From Microbulbifer agarilyticus S89 (GTDB lineage: Bacteria; Pseudomonadota; Gammaproteobacteria; Pseudomonadales; Cellvibrionaceae): 63,380 bases of DNA. Made by a program: the position numbers and the translations under genes. The DNA lies in assembly GCF_000220505.1 (NCBI RefSeq), contig NZ_AFPJ01000023.1, forward strand, positions 1-63,380. The letters are read 5' to 3'. Below, one piece after another: positions 31,202 through 38,916 of this stretch. Position 1 is the stretch's first letter. Every line of letters starts with the position of its first letter. Under the pieces are notes generated by a model that was given only the letters and a program-made list of their open reading frames with translations, searched no databases and was not told the origin of the DNA.

Positions 31202-31244
31202 AAACAAAACAACCACTCGGAAAAGGTCCGAGCGGTTGTTTTTT
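31202..31244. terminator. terminator after the TonB-like gene, active-looking in both directions
   Basis: Stem 31208-31221 with 31227-31240 has one mismatch and is followed by six Ts on the plus strand and by a T-rich tract (TTGTTTC) on the minus strand. It ends the motor operon before the giant gene, so the two gene groups may be transcribed separately. Confidence 0.8.
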
Positions 31245-31253
31245 GACCGCAAG

Positions 31254-32630
31254 TTACGCAGCCGGCAGGAAGTCGATCGGGTACAAAATAGTGATGGTCG
31301 GCACACCGGCCTTTTCACCAAAGTTAAACCGCTTCACCCGTGCCACAATCTTGCTATCCAGTGCCGGGGAGTCCATATCACTGGTCTCCACCGCCGCCAG
31401 AGACACCGAGCCATCTGGCTGGATGGTGATTCGCAACACCATCTTGCCCTGCAGCGCCGGATTATTCCGCAGCTCGCGATTGTAGATCCGGTACAGTGCA
31501 GACTTGTATCGGTCAAACACGATCTGAATCTCTTCGTCGGTCCTGGATGGTCCCACACCATCGCTGAGCGGACGCTCTTCGCCGGCAAAGTCGCCCTCAG
31601 TACCGATACCACTGGACACTCTGGAGAAACTCACCCCATCCAGCGCAGAACCCACGCCGCCGGTATTCCGGCTGAGCGCCGCGGTATTGATACCGTCAGA
31701 CCCGGATTTCGCAGCCGCGGTAATCAGTGAACGTTGACTACGATTTTCCTTCTTGCCTGCGGTACTGAGCTGAGTCTGGTTACCCAGGCGATTATCGAGA
31801 TCATCCTGGATAAGATCCTGGAAGTTATCCTTGAAGGCCAAGACACCGGCACGCTCCACTTTCTTGCGTACCTGCTTCTTCTCGACATTCGACGGCTTGG
31901 GCTCTTCCTTCGCCACTTGCTGCTTAGGCTTCTCGGGCTCTTTTTTCTTCTCCTCGGGCTTCTTCACCACTGGCTCTGGCTTGGGTTTGGGCTTCTTTTT
32001 CTCCAACACCAGCTTGGCCAGACGCTCGGGTACCTCGACAACTTCATCTTCGTCAGGCTCGGGCAATTGCCAAACATGCACACCAAAGCCGAGGAAGAAA
32101 GCCAGCAATAAACAGGCAAGCAGGCTCTTGCGGAAGCGGTGCTCATCCTCACCGTTGGTGCTCCACGGCATGGTACCGTCGCGGAACGCGGATGTACCCA
32201 GCTCGCGCGTTACTTCGTATTCGTAGTGAACCTCTTCCTCTGCCTGCCGGATCTCGCGGAATTCGGCATCCAGATCGAAAAGCTCATCACGGCAATCCTC
32301 GATCTGCGCCTGGAGCTTGCTCTTCCGCTCATGCAGCAGGTCAATATTCGCATGGTAGATACTGACTGTTTTCTGCAGGCGGTGAATAAGCGCCTTGGAC
32401 GCATCCTGTTTGTAGTGCTCTGCCCAGAACAGATCTCCCGCACCCGCTTCTTCCAGCTGGCCGAGGCGGTCGGAAATCTCATCCAGCAGCTGATGCTTGG
32501 CTTCATCCCGGTGCAGCGCCTCCAGCTTGCCATCAACCTGCCCGCACTCTTCCTCGAGTACAGCCAGCTGCTGGCGAACCGCGTCCTGCTTGGCGGCCAG
32601 TGCCTGTTTTTGTTGATGAAATTTATTCAC
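31254..32630 (-). CDS. TonB/TolA-like protein with AgmX/PglI-type C-terminus (GltG/GltJ-like)
   Basis: The 458 residues have an unusual plan. A cytoplasmic coiled coil (about 1-145) is followed by one membrane helix (KSLLACLLLAFFLGFGVHVW, about 167-187) and a Pro/Lys/Glu-rich periplasm-spanning stretch (KKKPKPKPEPVVKKPEEKKK). The C-terminal domain (about 365-458) contains YKSALYRIYNRELRNNP and GKMVLRITIQPDGSV, which match the TonB-family AgmX/PglI C-terminal domain. Such proteins transmit motion from a TolQR-type motor across the periplasm. In Myxococcus the related GltG and GltJ belong to the gliding machine. It is the last gene of the operon, nine bases after the second ExbD. The long N-terminal coiled coil could contact a cytoplasmic partner. 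Family call good, function inferred. Confidence 0.8.
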   Translation of the reverse strand: MNKFHQQKQALAAKQDAVRQQLAVLEEECGQVDGKLEALHRDEAKHQLLDEISDRLGQLEEAGAGDLFWAEHYKQDASKALIHRLQKTVSIYHANIDLLHERKSKLQAQIEDCRDELFDLDAEFREIRQAEEEVHYEYEVTRELGTSAFRDGTMPWSTNGEDEHRFRKSLLACLLLAFFLGFGVHVWQLPEPDEDEVVEVPERLAKLVLEKKKPKPKPEPVVKKPEEKKKEPEKPKQQVAKEEPKPSNVEKKQVRKKVERAGVLAFKDNFQDLIQDDLDNRLGNQTQLSTAGKKENRSQRSLITAAAKSGSDGINTAALSRNTGGVGSALDGVSFSRVSSGIGTEGDFAGEERPLSDGVGPSRTDEEIQIVFDRYKSALYRIYNRELRNNPALQGKMVLRITIQPDGSVSLAAVETSDMDSPALDSKIVARVKRFNFGEKAGVPTITILYPIDFLPAA

Positions 32631-32639
32631 AAACGCTCA

Positions 32640-33215
32640 CTAACTCTGAGATGCTTTTTGAATAACCGCCAGGGAAATTCGCGTGTATCCGGCGTTGGTA
32701 CAGCTGGACATAACTTTTTTCAGGATGCTGAACGGCACAGTACGGTCGGCGAGGATATTCACTTCCGGCGGCTCTGCCAGCAGTGCTGCCGCCTCTTCGG
32801 TTACGTCTTCCCCCGCCGCCGCGCGTTCGGCAAGCGCCAGCTTGGCTTCCTCCAGCTCCGTGTCCGCCATATTCATCGCCTTGCCGACTTCCTGAATCAT
32901 GGCCTGCTGGATTGCTTCAACCACCAGCTCGTCACTTTGGAAAAGCTCCTCAGTAGTCATGACCGGCTTGGCTTCGATCAGCACCTCATCATGGGTAACC
33001 ATGAGGGTGACGGTTTCACGTGGCTTGGACTCCACTACCGAATCCGGCAGGGTGATCACCTTGGGCGCCTCAATGGCTTCGTCACTTGCGCTATTGGTCA
33101 GCAGGAAGAACACCAAAATTGTGAATACATCCATTAAGGAAGTCAGGTTCATTCCCGGTGTTTTACGCTTGCGGCTACGCGCCATGCGCTTCATGCGTCT
33201 ACTTTCACGTTTCAC
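32640..33215 (-). CDS. ExbD/TolR-family protein with conserved proton-path aspartate
   Basis: This 191-residue protein has a basic N-terminus, one membrane helix (LTSLMDVFTILVFFLLTNS, about 24-42) and a periplasmic domain. Asp29 in LMDVF sits where ExbD and TolR carry the protonatable aspartate essential for using the proton gradient. The periplasmic part has an acidic alpha-helical insert rich in Ala and Glu (about 110-145) not usual in ExbD. It overlaps the preceding ExbD-like gene by four bases (ATGA). Methionines at positions 8 and 11 are possible later starts. It would form the motor with the neighbouring TolQ-like protein. Confidence 0.88.
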   Translation of the reverse strand: MKRESRRMKRMARSRKRKTPGMNLTSLMDVFTILVFFLLTNSASDEAIEAPKVITLPDSVVESKPRETVTLMVTHDEVLIEAKPVMTTEELFQSDELVVEAIQQAMIQEVGKAMNMADTELEEAKLALAERAAAGEDVTEEAAALLAEPPEVNILADRTVPFSILKKVMSSCTNAGYTRISLAVIQKASQS

Positions 33216-33811
33216 GGCGCATCTCCCAGGGAAATATCGGGGAACAGTTCCATCCTTTCTGGCGTGGCATCAGGGTCGGGTGCACTGCCATCCTCCGGAA
33301 CCGGCAGTACTTCGGCGCTGCGCACGGCATCCATAATGCCGACCAGATGCTCATAGGCCACGTCGGGCTCCATCAATAGCGTGGAATCGGTTTTATCCGG
33401 GTAGCTTTCTTTGATCCGCAGCAGGTATTCGCGCAATTTGACCAGGTCGTAGACCTCTTCCGTCGGCGGAATAACGGGCAAACCATTTTCATCGACCGCA
33501 ACTTGCTCTGCTCCATCCGTAGTGACTGCATCGACTTGCTCTTCACTCTGGTTCAGGTTTGGAAAACGAGCGATCACTTTGTCGCCATCGCTAACTTCCA
33601 AAACCTCTTTGCGCACCACGACTTCCAGAGATACGCCGGGATCATCAGCGCCGCCTCCGGCGCCACTTGGCATATTCAACTCAAGGATCGTAACCCGGGA
33701 AAACACGGCGGATACCAGCAGGAACGGTACCAATACCACCATCAAGTTCAGAAAGGCGGTAATGTCCAGCTCCGGCGCTTCTTTGGCTCTGCTGTGACGC
33801 CTGCTTCTCAT
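33212..33811 (-). CDS. ExbD/TolR-family protein lacking the usual aspartate
   Basis: This 199-residue protein has the ExbD plan: a short cytoplasmic N-terminus, a single membrane helix (DITAFLNLMVVLVPFLLVSA, about 16-35) and a periplasmic domain ending around MELFPDIS. In the membrane helix the position that aligns with the essential Asp of ExbD/TolR is Asn22 (FLNLM against FIDVM). This copy may therefore be unable to conduct protons and may act as a structural partner of the second ExbD. Its start overlaps the TolQ-like stop by one base (TAATG). One TolQ with two different TolR-type subunits is the composition of the Myxococcus AglRQS motor. Confidence 0.87.
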   Translation of the reverse strand: MRSRRHSRAKEAPELDITAFLNLMVVLVPFLLVSAVFSRVTILELNMPSGAGGGADDPGVSLEVVVRKEVLEVSDGDKVIARFPNLNQSEEQVDAVTTDGAEQVAVDENGLPVIPPTEEVYDLVKLREYLLRIKESYPDKTDSTLLMEPDVAYEHLVGIMDAVRSAEVLPVPEDGSAPDPDATPERMELFPDISLGDAP

Positions 33812-34590
33812 TACACCGATTCCGCGCTGGAAGTTTCACCCGTCTTTTTAGCGACAGGCTTTGCTTGAGCCTGACGGGTTTGTTCGACGTCTTGGTTCTT
33901 GGGCTTATCTGCGGGTGCTGCTGCCTTTTCTTCCTTGGCTGCATCACTGCGACGACGAGTTGCGGAAGACATAATGTTCAAGGCCTTAACTGATACCATT
34001 TCCAGACTATCCACGATCTGCCCGGTCAGCGAGTTCAGCAGCGCGTGCACGATCAGCAGCGCGATACCCACCATCAGACCGAAAGCGGTGGTGTTCATAG
34101 CCACAGAAATACTTGCCGAAAGCAAATCTGCTTTTTCCGCAGGGTTGGCATTCGCTACCGCGGTAAATGCCTCAATCAAGCCCATAATGGTACCGAGGAG
34201 GCCGAGCAGCGTGGCGATGTTGGAACCCAGCGCGACATAAGGCGTACGTTTTTCCAGCTGCGGAATAGTCTCCATAATGCTTTCTTCCATCGCGATTTCG
34301 ATATCCTCGCGACGACGAACCGCACCCTGGCGCTCAAGCCCCATGGCAAGCAAACGGCCTACACCGGTGTTGTCATCTTTAACCAGGTTACGGGCGCGGT
34401 CGAAATCGCCAGTTTTCAACACCGGCTGAAGCTTCTCCCAGGCTGCGCGATTCGTGCGGCGCTCGTAAAGCAGACGAATGTAACGTTCGATAGCCACTGC
34501 GGCGCCGAGCGCGAACACCACCAGAATGGGATACATGAATGCACCACCAGTCTGAAAAAACGCGATTACGCTGTTAAAGAAATCCATCAC
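33811..34590 (-). CDS. MotA/TolQ/ExbB-family proton channel protein
   Basis: This 259-residue inner-membrane protein has three membrane segments: MYPILVVFALGAAVAIERYI near residues 19-38, the segment after PYVALGSNIATLLGLLGTIMG near 117-137, and NTTAFGLMVGIALLIVHALL near 165-185. The two conserved helices with small residues and Thr are those that line the proton channel with ExbD. The tail is a charged Lys/Ala/Pro-rich extension of about 45 residues. It begins 101 bases after the small exported protein and overlaps the first ExbD gene. The nearest functional analogue is AglR of the gliding motor, but ordinary TolQ/ExbB function cannot be excluded from sequence alone. Confidence 0.92.
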   Translation of the reverse strand: MMDFFNSVIAFFQTGGAFMYPILVVFALGAAVAIERYIRLLYERRTNRAAWEKLQPVLKTGDFDRARNLVKDDNTGVGRLLAMGLERQGAVRRREDIEIAMEESIMETIPQLEKRTPYVALGSNIATLLGLLGTIMGLIEAFTAVANANPAEKADLLSASISVAMNTTAFGLMVGIALLIVHALLNSLTGQIVDSLEMVSVKALNIMSSATRRRSDAAKEEKAAAPADKPKNQDVEQTRQAQAKPVAKKTGETSSAESV

Positions 34591-34691
34591 TTTTCCTCTT
34601 GGTTTTCTTTCTCGGGTCCGCGGTTGCGCCGCTTTGCCTCGTTCTGGCCAGTAGGGCCACTAGTAAGTTAACTGTAAAAATAAATATGGAA

Positions 34692-35000
34692 TTAATCTTC
34701 CGGGAGACTGAGTTGGTAGAACTCAAGCTCGCGCGAAAATACTTCTTTGTCCAATGGCTGCAACCTCGGGTCGAGCAGACTGGAGTTCAAGCCACTTTCC
34801 ACACCCACCTCGGAGCTTTTCCAAGGCACGATGTAGAGAGATTTTGGGGCTTCTTTGTTACCGATAATGGAAATACCGGAAAGCTCCTTTACCTCATTAT
34901 CGACTTTAGATTCACCGCTTTCGCCTTCTTCCTGTGCCGACACGGCAACGCTCATTGACAACAGAAAAAGTACCGCAAGTGGACGCAAAACTCTGTCCAT
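34692..35000 (-). CDS. small exported protein of the motor operon, unrecognised
   Basis: The 102-residue protein has a clear signal peptide (LAVLFLLSMSVAVSAQ, cleavage near residue 23). It then has an acidic linker and a short mixed segment (ISIIGNKEAPKSLYIVPWKS) ending in FSRELEFYQLSLPED. I do not recognise a family. Its ATG overlaps the stop of the TPR lipoprotein by one base, so it belongs to the same operon and is probably a periplasmic component. The phrase around GNKEAPKSLYIVPW may be a conserved contact motif worth comparing among related loci. Confidence 0.8.
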   Translation of the reverse strand: MDRVLRPLAVLFLLSMSVAVSAQEEGESGESKVDNEVKELSGISIIGNKEAPKSLYIVPWKSSEVGVESGLNSSLLDPRLQPLDKEVFSRELEFYQLSLPED

Positions 35001-35605
35001 CAGTTCACTCTCCGCTTGAGGTCGGTTACCCAGATAGAGACTTTGGCATCATCCGGTCGAACTTTTAAATACTGTTCAAACTGGGCGAGCGCACAACCGG
35101 CATCCTGAAGATATAGATCACAAAGGATACCGAGATTCTTGATGAGTGACGGGGTACCCGGGTGCAACTGTAAAGACTTCATGTAGGTATCTTTCGCCTC
35201 GTCGAACCGCCCTTGGCGGCGATAGAGAACGCCCAGTTCATTGCTCGCTATCGGATCAAGTGGCGCAGCGCGCAGAGCTTCAAGAAATGACTCTTCCGCA
35301 TTCTTTTCATCACCGGTACGGTAGTAGGCAATACCGAGATTGACGTAGGGTGCTGAGAGTCGTTGCTCGCGCTCGACCACACTCTGTAACAGTTCGATCG
35401 CTTCTGGATAGCGCTCCCCTTCGAGGTAGGTGACAGCCTGGGTGAAGTCACGATTGACGCTACCAGACACCTTCACATTCATCGGGTCTACCGGGCTGCT
35501 TGAGGTCTGGGGGCCACTGGCGCATGCAGTAAGCAACAGCAGCAATGCAGAAATCGAGCTCAATTTCCCTAGTCGCATCATCCGCGTCGGCAACGGCTTA
35601 CTCAT
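35000..35605 (-). CDS. TPR lipoprotein (GltE-like)
   Basis: This 201-residue lipoprotein has a lipobox (LLLLTAC, Cys near residue 28) followed by a short linker and about four tetratricopeptide repeats (from AVTYLEGERYPEAIELL to LAQFEQYLKVRPDDAK). The residue after the lipid-bearing Cys is Ala, so sorting to the outer membrane is likely. TPR lipoproteins of this size (GltE in the Myxococcus gliding machine) act as periplasmic scaffolds at the outer membrane. It overlaps both neighbours by one base, which indicates tight translational coupling. Confidence 0.88.
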   Translation of the reverse strand: MSKPLPTRMMRLGKLSSISALLLLLTACASGPQTSSSPVDPMNVKVSGSVNRDFTQAVTYLEGERYPEAIELLQSVVEREQRLSAPYVNLGIAYYRTGDEKNAEESFLEALRAAPLDPIASNELGVLYRRQGRFDEAKDTYMKSLQLHPGTPSLIKNLGILCDLYLQDAGCALAQFEQYLKVRPDDAKVSIWVTDLKRRVN

Positions 35606-38600
35606 CAGCCCTGGCCCTCCTGAGTCGAATTATCCGCGATAATCGCGTCCGTTTCTGTGACAGGCTCTTGGACGTCCGCCGTACCATTTATCACTGCGGT
35701 CGCCGAATTTTCTGTTTCCGACTGCAGCACTTTTTCAGGCTGTGGCAGCGTTTCAGGCTGTGGCACTGTTTCAAGCTGGGGAACGATGGTCCTGACGATT
35801 CTACCTGCCTCTTCCGGGCGGTCGTATCTGGCCGGCACCAAGCCGGCCAGCTGATCGATACTCTTCGCTACCCAGCTGTTGTAAATACCGGCGGCCATCA
35901 GGTCGATATTTTTCTCATGTACCGAGATCGCGCGCTCTTCGAACGGATAGATCTGCTCTTCCAGCGCCAACTCGTACTCCTCGAGTTCCATCGCATTCAA
36001 GTTAGTTGGCCGCTCGGAATCCTTCAGGGATCTACTGAAATGCAGGTAGATCTCCCCCAGATAGAACGTCGCTGCAGCGGTAACATCAGCCACCTGATAA
36101 TCAATCAAATCGCTGAATGCCCTGGTCGCTGCCTGCATACGGGTACGCTTGGTGTTGAGGTTGCGCTCAAGGGGAGCAACGAGATCAATTTCCGCGAAGG
36201 AATCAAACTTTGGTTCGGCCAGTTTCAACGCGGCGCTACCGCCCAGGTAACGAGTGCGATCGTTGCGCTCGTTACCACCGCGCAACTCAATCCGTACTAT
36301 GTCATCCAACGTGTTGAAATACGCCTTCTGGTTGCCACTATTGAGATAGATATCTGCAATTTTCTGGCGTGTTTCCAGCGCCGGTTCCATGGGTCTCGGG
36401 AAGAGCTTCACGTAGCGGTTGAGCACTGCCAGAGCCTTGTCGTAACTCTTGGCCGCACTGTACAGGCTTGCGGCCTGGGAAAGCGCTTCACGGCGCACAT
36501 CTTCGTCGTCAGACTCGCGCTCGATGCGCTCAAATTCGGCACCGGCGAGCAATAACTGGCCACTTTCCTGATAAACCACTGCCAGCTTTTTGGTCACTTC
36601 TTTCTGCAACTCATGCTGTGGGTGGTTGCCACGGAACGCCTGCAGCACTTCAGCCGCGCGGCCCCAGTTCTGCAACTGGATCAGGGAGGCTGCTGCATCA
36701 TATTCGGCCGTAGCCAAAATCGAGGCAGTCGGCGCGGCACCGCGGATACGTAGGAAATGTTCCGCTGCAGCCAGGTGATCTTCCGCTTTGCGCGCCTGGT
36801 CACCCTGCTGATAAATGGATCCGGCCAGATTCTCTAGCAGGTCCAAACGGTCTTTCGCATCGACGGCAGTGAGCTGCAGCGCTTGCAGGTAGCCTGCTTC
36901 TGCATCCGCATACAATTCGGTGTCGAAAGACGCGTGGGCGACCAGCAACCAGGCAGAGCGCTTGATCGGCTGTCCCGCTGCGGGGAATTTCTCCAGCAGC
37001 AGGCGTCCATTCTGAATCGCTTCCGGGAAGCTCTTCAGCTTGTACAGGTCATCCACCGCACCGAGCAGAATTTGCGGTGCCTTGGCGTGCTGCGGGAAGG
37101 TTTCGGAGAAGGTCAGAGAAGAGCGAATAATTTCTTTCTGCAGCGCAATCTTGTCCGCATTGCTGGCCCTGCCGAGATCGTTTTTGAGGTGCTCACGGTA
37201 AGCAAACACCGCGGCATAGCCTGCCTCACTGGCGTTCTCATTGACCGTATGTCCGGTGTAATCGTATGCAGTGCGCTCATATTCTCGCGCCGCATTGAGG
37301 AAGTCCTTGTTCTCCAGCATCAGGCCGGCCAGCTGGTAATTGATCTCCGGTGCTTTGGGCTTGTCGGCAAAGGATGCAAGGTAGCGGCGATACCAGTGAA
37401 TCGCCTCAAGATAATTTTCGTCGCGTTTCTTGGCAAACTCTTTGTCTTTCGGTTTCACATTCTGGTAAGCCGCATGATAGTGGCTCGCCAGGTCAATCAG
37501 GTTGGTTTGCAGGAACTCCAGCACCACCGCATATTCCTGGATTTCAAACACGGTCCAGTACTGGGCATCCAGCGCATAGGTATTGGCAAAATCTTTCTTC
37601 GCCTCCAACACCAGACGAGGGAATCCACCCTTCTGGTAAATCTCAATTACGCGAATGGAAAAGTCCGGCGCAACCTTGTGCAACGGGTTGCGCTCAACAA
37701 AGGTATCGTAAGATTTGGAGGCGTCCTGATAGCGTCGCTTATCCAGGTAGTACTCGCCCAGATGGCTGTAGACGTAGGACTCGTAATCCCGCGCCCCCTT
37801 GCGCGAGAAGTAATCGACGATGGAATCCGCACCCCCGAGATAGGAAAAACTCAGGCTGATCACACGGAAGGTATCTTCGATATGCTTCCGCTCGGTTTCG
37901 TTGGTGGATTGCTCAAAGTCATAGCCCTCCGCGACTTTGTAGTCGAGCATGCCAACGAAATCGTCGAGCGCCATCTCGTACATATCTTGCTTGAACAATG
38001 CCCAACCGCGTTTGTACATGGCCAGCTCGTAAAAGCTCGACACCTCACCCATTGCAATCACACGGCCATAGGACTCTTCCGCATCGAGGTATTTTTTGCG
38101 TGTAAAGTAGTACTCTCCCAAGCGAAAATAGGCTTCATCAAGATGGCGCGAGGCGGGGTACTTGGCCACAAGCTTTAGCAGGATGGCAACCGCCTCTTCC
38201 ACTTCGCCCGTCTCTTCATACGCCCGGGATAGCTGGTACATCACCTGATCATTGCGCTCATATAGCGGGTACTGCACCAACAATTTTTGGTACAGGGCAA
38301 TCGCTTCGCGGGCATTGGCGGCAAGCAGTGCGTCTGCCTCATCACCCGGCACGGACACCTCGGCGTTGCTTGCCAGCCCGCTCATGTCCACGGAGCCACT
38401 GGCACGTGCCTCGAATTCACTTTGCTTCTCGTCAGTACCACGGGTGACGTTCGCCAGATCGACTTGCGCGCGCTCAGAGTCCGCCGGCACGCTGGCAAGC
38501 TGCGGCGCATCAAGTTCAGCGCTGGCGGTTGCCGCCTTGGTATTCGCAAGCTGATTAGCCGCGGCAACTTCACCTTCAGACAGGATCCGCGTTTCAGTAC

Positions 38601-38916
38601 TACTCGGCAGTATTCCCTCTTCCGCACGGTGCGCCTGCTTGATTTTCAGGTCGGCAATACGACGGATAGCCTCAGGCGTCAACGCTGTTTCCGGGGTCTC
38701 CTGCAGATACTTCTGGTAGCTCGCCAGCGCCTTTTCCAGGCTGCCATCGATCTGGGTTTCACGTATCTCAATTTCGACTTTTTGTAAGCTACCAATGGTT
38801 TGGCCGCTGTTACTTGCGCATGCGCTCAATAGCAATGCGGCAGAGACGGCGGTAACCAACCCCAGGCTTCGGTACTGCGATGCCACGGCCTTCTTCAGCA
38901 CTCCGGAATTATTCAT
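35605..38916 (-). CDS. large TPR-repeat lipoprotein (GltD-like scaffold)
   Basis: This 1103-residue lipoprotein has a lipobox (LLLSAC, Cys near 33) and many tetratricopeptide-type repeats. Examples are YQLSRAYEETGEVEEAVAIL, YFRLGEYYFTRKKYLDAEES and LGEYYLDKRRYQDASKSYDT. The repeats continue at lower regularity to about residue 900. The C-terminal end is low-complexity, with a VPQPETLPQPEKVLQSETE run of short Pro/Gln/Glu repeats. It overlaps the 699-residue gene by eight bases upstream and the small TPR lipoprotein by one base downstream. Large TPR proteins such as GltD/AgmU are periplasmic scaffolds of the gliding machine; equivalence is inferred from architecture and neighbours only. Confidence 0.88.
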   Translation of the reverse strand: MNNSGVLKKAVASQYRSLGLVTAVSAALLLSACASNSGQTIGSLQKVEIEIRETQIDGSLEKALASYQKYLQETPETALTPEAIRRIADLKIKQAHRAEEGILPSSTETRILSEGEVAAANQLANTKAATASAELDAPQLASVPADSERAQVDLANVTRGTDEKQSEFEARASGSVDMSGLASNAEVSVPGDEADALLAANAREAIALYQKLLVQYPLYERNDQVMYQLSRAYEETGEVEEAVAILLKLVAKYPASRHLDEAYFRLGEYYFTRKKYLDAEESYGRVIAMGEVSSFYELAMYKRGWALFKQDMYEMALDDFVGMLDYKVAEGYDFEQSTNETERKHIEDTFRVISLSFSYLGGADSIVDYFSRKGARDYESYVYSHLGEYYLDKRRYQDASKSYDTFVERNPLHKVAPDFSIRVIEIYQKGGFPRLVLEAKKDFANTYALDAQYWTVFEIQEYAVVLEFLQTNLIDLASHYHAAYQNVKPKDKEFAKKRDENYLEAIHWYRRYLASFADKPKAPEINYQLAGLMLENKDFLNAAREYERTAYDYTGHTVNENASEAGYAAVFAYREHLKNDLGRASNADKIALQKEIIRSSLTFSETFPQHAKAPQILLGAVDDLYKLKSFPEAIQNGRLLLEKFPAAGQPIKRSAWLLVAHASFDTELYADAEAGYLQALQLTAVDAKDRLDLLENLAGSIYQQGDQARKAEDHLAAAEHFLRIRGAAPTASILATAEYDAAASLIQLQNWGRAAEVLQAFRGNHPQHELQKEVTKKLAVVYQESGQLLLAGAEFERIERESDDEDVRREALSQAASLYSAAKSYDKALAVLNRYVKLFPRPMEPALETRQKIADIYLNSGNQKAYFNTLDDIVRIELRGGNERNDRTRYLGGSAALKLAEPKFDSFAEIDLVAPLERNLNTKRTRMQAATRAFSDLIDYQVADVTAAATFYLGEIYLHFSRSLKDSERPTNLNAMELEEYELALEEQIYPFEERAISVHEKNIDLMAAGIYNSWVAKSIDQLAGLVPARYDRPEEAGRIVRTIVPQLETVPQPETLPQPEKVLQSETENSATAVINGTADVQEPVTETDAIIADNSTQEGQG

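Noticed and set aside
32640-34590. TolQ/ExbD genes as the energy source for the TonB receptor at 11199
   Set aside because: They lie 20 kb away in an operon of TPR proteins, with two ExbD types and a TonB-like protein of different architecture. A dedicated machine is more likely, although cross-talk cannot be excluded.
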